From Patulibacter sp. (GTDB lineage Bacteria > Actinomycetota > Thermoleophilia > Solirubrobacterales > Solirubrobacteraceae), in assembly GCA_031119595.1 (NCBI GenBank), contig JAVHXX010000140.1:1-9584 (forward strand): a stretch of DNA of 9,584 nt, read 5' to 3'. The notes below the pieces were generated by a model. The model did not search any database, had not been told where the DNA came from, and saw nothing but the letters and a program-made list of their open reading frames with translations. How positions within the stretch are numbered: position 1 is the stretch's first letter; each line of letters starts with the position of its first letter. A program made the translations under genes and the position numbers. Positions 7,219 through 9,584 of this stretch are shown here, piece after piece.

Positions 7219-7594
7219 GGCTAACTCATCGGGTGGTTGGACCGCATGAGTTGAATCGAAAACGGACGGGCGTCCGACGAAAACCCGGTTACGTGACGGC
7301 CTGCACGGAATATTCGGAACCAGAATTCCGCTTCTTTTCCCTGCTAAACAGCGCTTTTTCCCCAAACATACGTGACGGGTGTCAAGCGGTATCGGACCGT
7401 TCCCATATGTGAACGGCCGCAAACTGTGTGCGGACGGTCCGCGGGTTCTGGTCACCTGGCCCGGGCCAGCTGGGCAGGTTCGCGCGAGACCGGCCGAGCG
7501 TGCCCGTTTCGAACGCCGATTCCGCGGCCCGCGGTGGCCTGGTGCGGTGCTCGCGGCCCGCTCGACGACGACTCGAGGGCGGTCCGAGAACGCA
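7219..7594. other. Intergenic region upstream of the protease, no gene
   Basis: About 375 bp with no supported gene. It is noticeably more AT-rich than its surroundings between about 7245 and 7415 (T and A runs near 7280 and 7335-7365). It holds a CGGACG-GG-CGTCCG palindrome (7263-7276), two copies of TACGTGACGG (7290-7299 and 7369-7378), a TTGACA on the minus strand (7380-7385) without a good -10 at normal spacing, and the nested inverted repeats at 7393-7441. It most likely contains the protease promoter and a long leader. A tiny minus-strand ORF (ATG 7247 to TAG ending 7221, 8 codons) precedes the protease start. Confidence 0.5.
7393..7441. repeat. Nested inverted repeats with alternative pairings
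   Basis: Outer arms CGGACCGT (7393-7400) and ACGGTCCG (7434-7441) are a perfect 8-bp inverted repeat. Inside are CCGCA-N7-TGCGG (7417-7433) and CCGTTC-N8-GAACGG (7397-7416, centred on CATATG). The second inner stem shares bases with the outer arm, so two mutually exclusive folds are possible. No known RNA family is recognised. Confidence 0.5.
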
Positions 7595-7620
7595 AAAGCC
7601 CCGCTCGGTGGCGGGGCTTT
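7595..7620 (-). terminator. Rho-independent terminator of tRNA-Leu
   Basis: A perfect 10-bp inverted repeat AAAGCCCCGC / GCGGGGCTTT with a 6-nt loop; on the minus strand the stem is followed by a short T run (CTTTTG). It lies 10 bp beyond the 3' end of tRNA-Leu. This is a classical intrinsic terminator. Confidence 0.85.
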
Positions 7621-7630
7621 CGACCTGAGT

Positions 7631-7713
7631 GCGGATGAGAGGACTCGAACCTCCACGGGATTGCTCCCACACGGACCTGAACCGTGCGCGTCTACCAATT
7701 CCGCCACATCCGC
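7631..7713 (-). tRNA. tRNA-Leu, anticodon CAG
   Basis: Cloverleaf on the minus strand, 83 nt. The acceptor is GCGGATG paired with CATCCGC; the D-loop has TTGGTAGACG. Anticodon arm CACGG-TTCAGGT-CCGTG places CAG at 7677-7679, which reads CUG. The long class II variable arm has stem GGGA-GCAA-TCCC, and the T arm contains GGTTCGAGTCC. CCA is not encoded. The long variable arm and anticodon agree on leucine. Confidence 0.96.
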
Positions 7714-7728
7714 ATGGCAGGGCGAGCC

Positions 7729-7734
7729 ACGATA
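7729..7734 (-). promoter_or_regulatory. Possible -10 box of tRNA-Leu
   Basis: TATCGT on the minus strand (TAnnnT pattern), ending 15 nt before the mature tRNA 5' end. No convincing -35 is present at the normal spacing. Confidence 0.35.
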
Positions 7735-7916
7735 CCTGAAGCGCCCAGAACGCGACGGCTCGCGGGCAGGCCGGGACGTGTGCCGTGTGCGATCGGACGC
7801 TCAACGACCGCGCCCTCGCGCGCGCGAGGAAGGAGTCGCGGCCAACGCGCGGCCGGTAGGGGTCCTCGCCGTTGCTCCGGAGGCTGGTCGAGCGACCGCC
7901 GTTCGCCGGGGTCTGG

Positions 7917-7922
7917 TACGCT
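7917..7922 (+). promoter_or_regulatory. Possible -10 box of tRNA-Glu
   Basis: TACGCT, the same hexamer used at dinB, ends 12 nt before the mature 5' end of tRNA-Glu. The -35 region is not recognisable. The 7714-7916 stretch between the two divergent tRNA genes holds no supported gene. Confidence 0.35.
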
Positions 7923-7934
7923 CATCGCCGTCCT

Positions 7935-8007
7935 GCCGCCATCGTCTAGGGGACTAGGACGCTGCCCTCTCACGGCGGAAACCGGGGTTCGAATCCCCGT
8001 GGCGGTA
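7935..8007 (+). tRNA. tRNA-Glu, anticodon CTC
   Basis: Cloverleaf of 73 nt. Acceptor GCCGCCA pairs with TGGCGGT (one G-U at the end), with discriminator A. The D arm contains the tRNA-Glu-like TCGTCTAGGGGACTAGGAC. The anticodon arm is CTGCC-CTCTCAC-GGCGG with CTC at 7969-7971, and the T arm is CGGGG-TTCGAAT-CCCCG. CCA is not encoded. Confidence 0.96.
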
Positions 8008-8012
8008 CTGAT

Positions 8013-8040
8013 CGAAGGCCTCGCGCAAGCGGGGCCTTCG
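8013..8040 (+). terminator. Hairpin terminator after tRNA-Glu
   Basis: CGAAGGCCTCGC-GCAA-GCGGGGCCTTCG forms a 12-bp stem with one T-G wobble and a GCAA tetraloop. It starts 5 nt after the tRNA and is followed by TCGTCGTT, which is only weakly T-rich. It lies between convergent genes and may also stop the 109-aa gene (ends 8066) from the other side. Confidence 0.75.
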
Positions 8041-8065
8041 TCGTTCCGGGTCCTTCCGGTGTGCG

Positions 8066-8395
8066 TCAGCGGTCGACGGCGACGACCGGTCGCTTGCAGT
8101 ACAGCCGCAAGTGGTCGGTCACGGGCTGCGGCGCGAGGGGGAGGACCTCGACCAGGGCGAGCACGCGGCGGCTCTCCTCCACGCTCAGTCGGCGCTCGGT
8201 GGTGAGGCGCGCGCAGAAGCGCGCGGCGGAGCGGTCGTAGCGGGTGTCCTGCTGCTCGGCCATGAGCGAGATGACCTCGAGCGCGTCGTCGAGGTCGACC
8301 CGGGGGAGCTCGGCCATCGCCGGCACGACGATGTCGAGGTTGCGGCTGCGGAGGGCTCGTCGAAAACGCGTGTACGGCGAGCCCTGCGATGTCAT
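8066..8395 (-). CDS. Uncharacterised 109-aa protein under a perfect SOS box
   Basis: No family with known function is recognised. It is a small soluble protein with no signal peptide or membrane span, and its pattern of charged and leucine/alanine residues suggests nearly all-helical structure: FRRALRSRNLDIVVPAMAEL, then DLDDALEVISLMAEQ, then YDRSAARFCARL, then SVEESRRVLALVEVLP. It has two Cys (61, 100). The sequence resembles short helical hypothetical proteins common in actinobacteria (from memory, unverified). Start: ATG 8395, because the -10 box TACGAT ends exactly 6 nt upstream and predicts a leaderless transcript. The frame is open to 8464, but that would run through the LexA box. Control by LexA implies induction by DNA damage, so a role in repair, checkpoint or LexA/RecA modulation is possible but not shown. 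Convergent with tRNA-Glu. Confidence 0.8.
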   Translation of the reverse strand: MTSQGSPYTRFRRALRSRNLDIVVPAMAELPRVDLDDALEVISLMAEQQDTRYDRSAARFCARLTTERRLSVEESRRVLALVEVLPLAPQPVTDHLRLYCKRPVVAVDR

Positions 8396-8401
8396 GGGGA
8401 C

Positions 8402-8423
8402 ATCGTATACGAACAGGTGTTCG
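8402..8423 (-). promoter_or_regulatory. LexA (SOS) box and -10 of the 109-aa gene
   Basis: CGAAC-AGGT-GTTCG (8410-8423) satisfies CGAACRNRYGTTCG completely when read on the plus strand. On the minus strand it is directly followed by TATACGAT, in which TACGAT (8402-8407) is the best -10, 6 nt from the ATG at 8395. The geometry is nearly identical to that at dinB (box edge 14 nt from the ATG here, 18 nt there). Confidence 0.85.
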
Positions 8424-8597
8424 CATCGTGAGAGCGGAATTGCGCACGTTGCGGGCGGCGCCATCGCGGCCGTGGGTCCGGTCTAGATTGGCTGAGTCGC
8501 GTCGATCGGCCGGTCGCGCGCGTGGGGACGAGGCGTCGTGCGGGAGGGAACCGCGGGGCGCGGTCGAACCACTGCCTCGCGTCCCAAGGGAATCACC

Positions 8598-8858
8598 ATG
8601 AGCACACCTGACACCACTGCCACTCCTCGTACCGGGCCGTCCGTGGTCGGCGTCGCCGCGGCGATCGTCGCGATCGCCTCGATCATCGCGGCGTTCTCGC
8701 TGGTCCGGATCGCGTCGGCCGATCACTACGCGGCGTGCGTGAACGCGCAGGTGGCGAAGTACCCGGCGATCGGTGTGTCGGCCTTCAACACGAAGACCAC
8801 GGGCCCCATCAAGGTTGCCTACGACGCCGAGCGTCGCGCCGCCGTCAACAAGTGCTGA
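8598..8858 (+). CDS. Small single-span membrane protein, unknown function, 86 aa
   Basis: No family recognised. Short Thr/Pro-rich cytoplasmic N-terminus (1-14), one strongly hydrophobic segment at about 16-41 (VVGVAAAIVAIASIIAAFSL is its core), then an outside domain of about 45 residues, DHYAACVNAQVAKYPAIG and onward, with Cys47 and a C-terminal Cys86 that could form a disulfide. The hydrophobic segment could instead be a long signal peptide cleaved near ASA|D (41/42), which would make it secreted. Start: ATG 8598 has AAGGG 7 nt upstream; the frame extends to 8538 but without a better site. A weak -10 (TAGATT, 8484-8489) lies upstream. It is followed by a terminator and so is probably monocistronic. 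It is divergent from the SOS-boxed gene, with the box 174 bp from its ATG. Confidence 0.72.
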   Translation: MSTPDTTATPRTGPSVVGVAAAIVAIASIIAAFSLVRIASADHYAACVNAQVAKYPAIGVSAFNTKTTGPIKVAYDAERRAAVNKC

Positions 8859-8867
8859 CCGGTTTGA

Positions 8868-8889
8868 CGGGGCGCTGAAGCCCTGTTTT
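8868..8889 (+). terminator. Rho-independent terminator of the small membrane protein gene
   Basis: CGGGGC-GCTGAA-GCCCTG forms a 6-bp stem (one G-T) at 8868-8885, followed directly by TTTT. It begins 9 bp after the stop codon. Further on, two perfect palindromes containing CGATCG (GTCGATCGAC at 8894-8903 and GGCCGATCGGCC at 8910-8921) fill the next stretch. Confidence 0.65.
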
Positions 8890-9035
8890 CCGGGTCGATC
8901 GACGGTCTAGGCCGATCGGCCCCGGGGGTTCGGAGGGTGTGGGCGCTCAGGGCCCGTCAACTGGGCGCTGTGCGCTCGGACACATGTTGCTGAACGCTCG
9001 TATCGAATCAAGGCGCGTGCGAACGCGGTCGAAGG

Positions 9036-9073
9036 GAGAGGCAAGCTGGCCACTGCTTAGACCTCTTGCCCTC
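9036..9073 (+). promoter_or_regulatory. Hairpin pairing a Shine-Dalgarno-like run with the start of the collagen-like gene
   Basis: GAG-(A)-GGCAAG (9036-9045) pairs with CTTGCC-CTC (9065-9073): 9 bp with one bulged A and a 19-nt loop. The 5' arm contains part of the purine run AAGGGAGAGG, which is the only strong Shine-Dalgarno-like sequence here. The 3' arm contains the proposed TTG start at 9066. A weak upstream promoter may be CGGACA (8977-8982) with TATCGA (9001-9006). Confidence 0.35.
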
Positions 9074-9584
9074 GACCGATCTCCACTGCCTGTCGCGCGC
9101 CGCGCGAATCCCGTTCGCGATGCTCGCCATCGTGCTCGCGGTCGTGGCGGTGCTGCTGGTTCCGGCACCGGGTCGCGCCGCGGATGCCGCCGCGACCGAC
9201 GCGAGTTCCACGGCTGCGGTGAGCGTCGTGCGCGAGGACACCACGCGCAAGGTGCGGCTGTGTTACCGACGCAGCGCGAAGGTCGGGCAGGCCACCGTCT
9301 ATCTCGCCCAGGGGGCGAACCTCGCGTGCCGTTCCGGCGACTCGAGCCTCACGCTGCGCGTGCTCGCCGGCGCCCCGGCCCAGACCTCGTCGTCGGGGTC
9401 GTCCGCCGTGCTCAGCACGCAGAGCACCACCGCGCAGACCTCGTCGGCGGGGCCGGTCGGTCCGACGGGTCCTGCCGGGCCCACGGGTGCGACCGGCGCG
9501 ACCGGCGCCGCGGGTGCGACGGGCGCGGCCGGCGCCGACGGCGACCAGGGCGCGCAGGGCTTGCCGGGCCTCGCGGGGCTGACG
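9066..9584 (+). CDS. Secreted collagen-like protein, N-terminal 173 residues (cut by window edge)
   Basis: The gene continues past the window. Residues 1-39 look like a signal peptide: RAAR at 11-14, a hydrophobic core at about 19-34, and cleavage near GRAA|D. A small head domain follows (about 50-102) with two Cys (66, 88), then a Ser/Thr-rich stretch (102-127), and from Gly129 fifteen uninterrupted Gly-X-Y triplets rich in GAT, GPT and GAA, as in bacterial collagen-like surface proteins. These form triple helices that act as stalks on the cell surface; the C-terminal domain is not visible. Start: TTG 9066 gives a charged signal-peptide n-region. The in-frame ATG at 9120 gives a shorter start with no basic residues and no ribosome site. 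Neither is firm. Confidence 0.75.
   Translation, partial: MPSTDLHCLSRAARIPFAMLAIVLAVVAVLLVPAPGRAADAAATDASSTAAVSVVREDTTRKVRLCYRRSAKVGQATVYLAQGANLACRSGDSSLTLRVLAGAPAQTSSSGSSAVLSTQSTTAQTSSAGPVGPTGPAGPTGATGATGAAGATGAAGADGDQGAQGLPGLAGLT

Noticed and set aside
5848..7224. Plus-strand open frame of 458 aa
   Set aside because: Antisense shadow of the serine protease; biased Gly/Ala/Arg/Val composition.
7456..7469. Perfect 14-bp palindrome CTGGCCCGGGCCAG
   Set aside because: Pure GC-type symmetry near the tRNA-Leu terminator; nothing ties it to a function.
7219..7707. N-terminal extension of the protease frame to 7707
   Set aside because: It would run through tRNA-Leu and its terminator, and would put the signal peptide about 180 residues inside the protein.
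7814..7829. Perfect 16-bp palindrome CCTCGCGCGCGCGAGG
   Set aside because: Mostly alternating CG, expected by chance in DNA this GC-rich; no promoter or gene context.
8894..8921. Two CGATCG-centred palindromes after the small membrane protein gene
   Set aside because: CGATCG is very frequent throughout this window, so the pair is probably incidental; noted under the terminator entry only.
1..9584. CRISPR arrays, insertion sequences, attachment sites or phage genes
   Set aside because: No regularly spaced repeats, transposase or integrase motifs, or tRNA-end duplications were seen.

Overview
The window is about 70% GC, with strong third-position GC bias, two unclustered tRNA genes, a Gram-positive-type LexA box, an actinobacterial-style HD-GYP protein and a secreted collagen-like protein. 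This points to a high-GC actinobacterium. A soil Thermoleophilia lineage (Solirubrobacterales/Patulibacter-like) is my best guess, inferred from gene style only.

Layout. (1) 1-1341, minus strand: a two-gene catabolic operon, alpha/beta hydrolase then cytochrome P450 (cut by the window edge), joined by an ATGA overlap. It is preceded by two 16-bp inverted repeats on a 21-bp period, which look like a TetR-type operator. (2) 1381-2808, minus: a tandem HD-GYP-type phosphohydrolase whose first HD domain has lost a key metal-ligand histidine. (3) 2964-4618, plus: a ring-cleaving VOC dioxygenase and a small carboxylesterase, in the MhqO-MhqD arrangement. They overlap by GTGA, and an 18-bp MarR-like palindrome overlaps the -10 box. 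(4) 4658-5829, minus: dinB (DNA polymerase IV) behind a perfect SOS box. (5) 5857-7218, minus: a secreted S1-family serine protease with a Thr-rich linker and a C-terminal beta-rich domain. It is followed upstream by a relatively AT-rich, structured intergenic stretch. (6) 7595-8040: tRNA-Leu(CAG), minus, and tRNA-Glu(CTC), plus, each with a hairpin terminator. (7) 8066-8423, minus: a 109-residue protein of unknown function behind a second perfect SOS box. (8) 8598-8889, plus: an 86-residue single-span membrane protein with a terminator. (9) 9066-9584, plus: the start of a secreted collagen-like protein that continues past the window.

The most notable signal is the pair of LexA boxes. Both match CGAAC-RNRY-GTTCG exactly. 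Both sit just upstream of a TACGNT -10 box that ends exactly 6 nt before an ATG, so both transcripts are predicted to be leaderless and damage-induced. One drives dinB, the expected SOS gene. The other drives the uncharacterised 109-residue protein, which is therefore a candidate new member of the SOS response. The rest of the window is a set of small detoxification or catabolic operons, each with a visible operator whose repressor gene lies outside the window.
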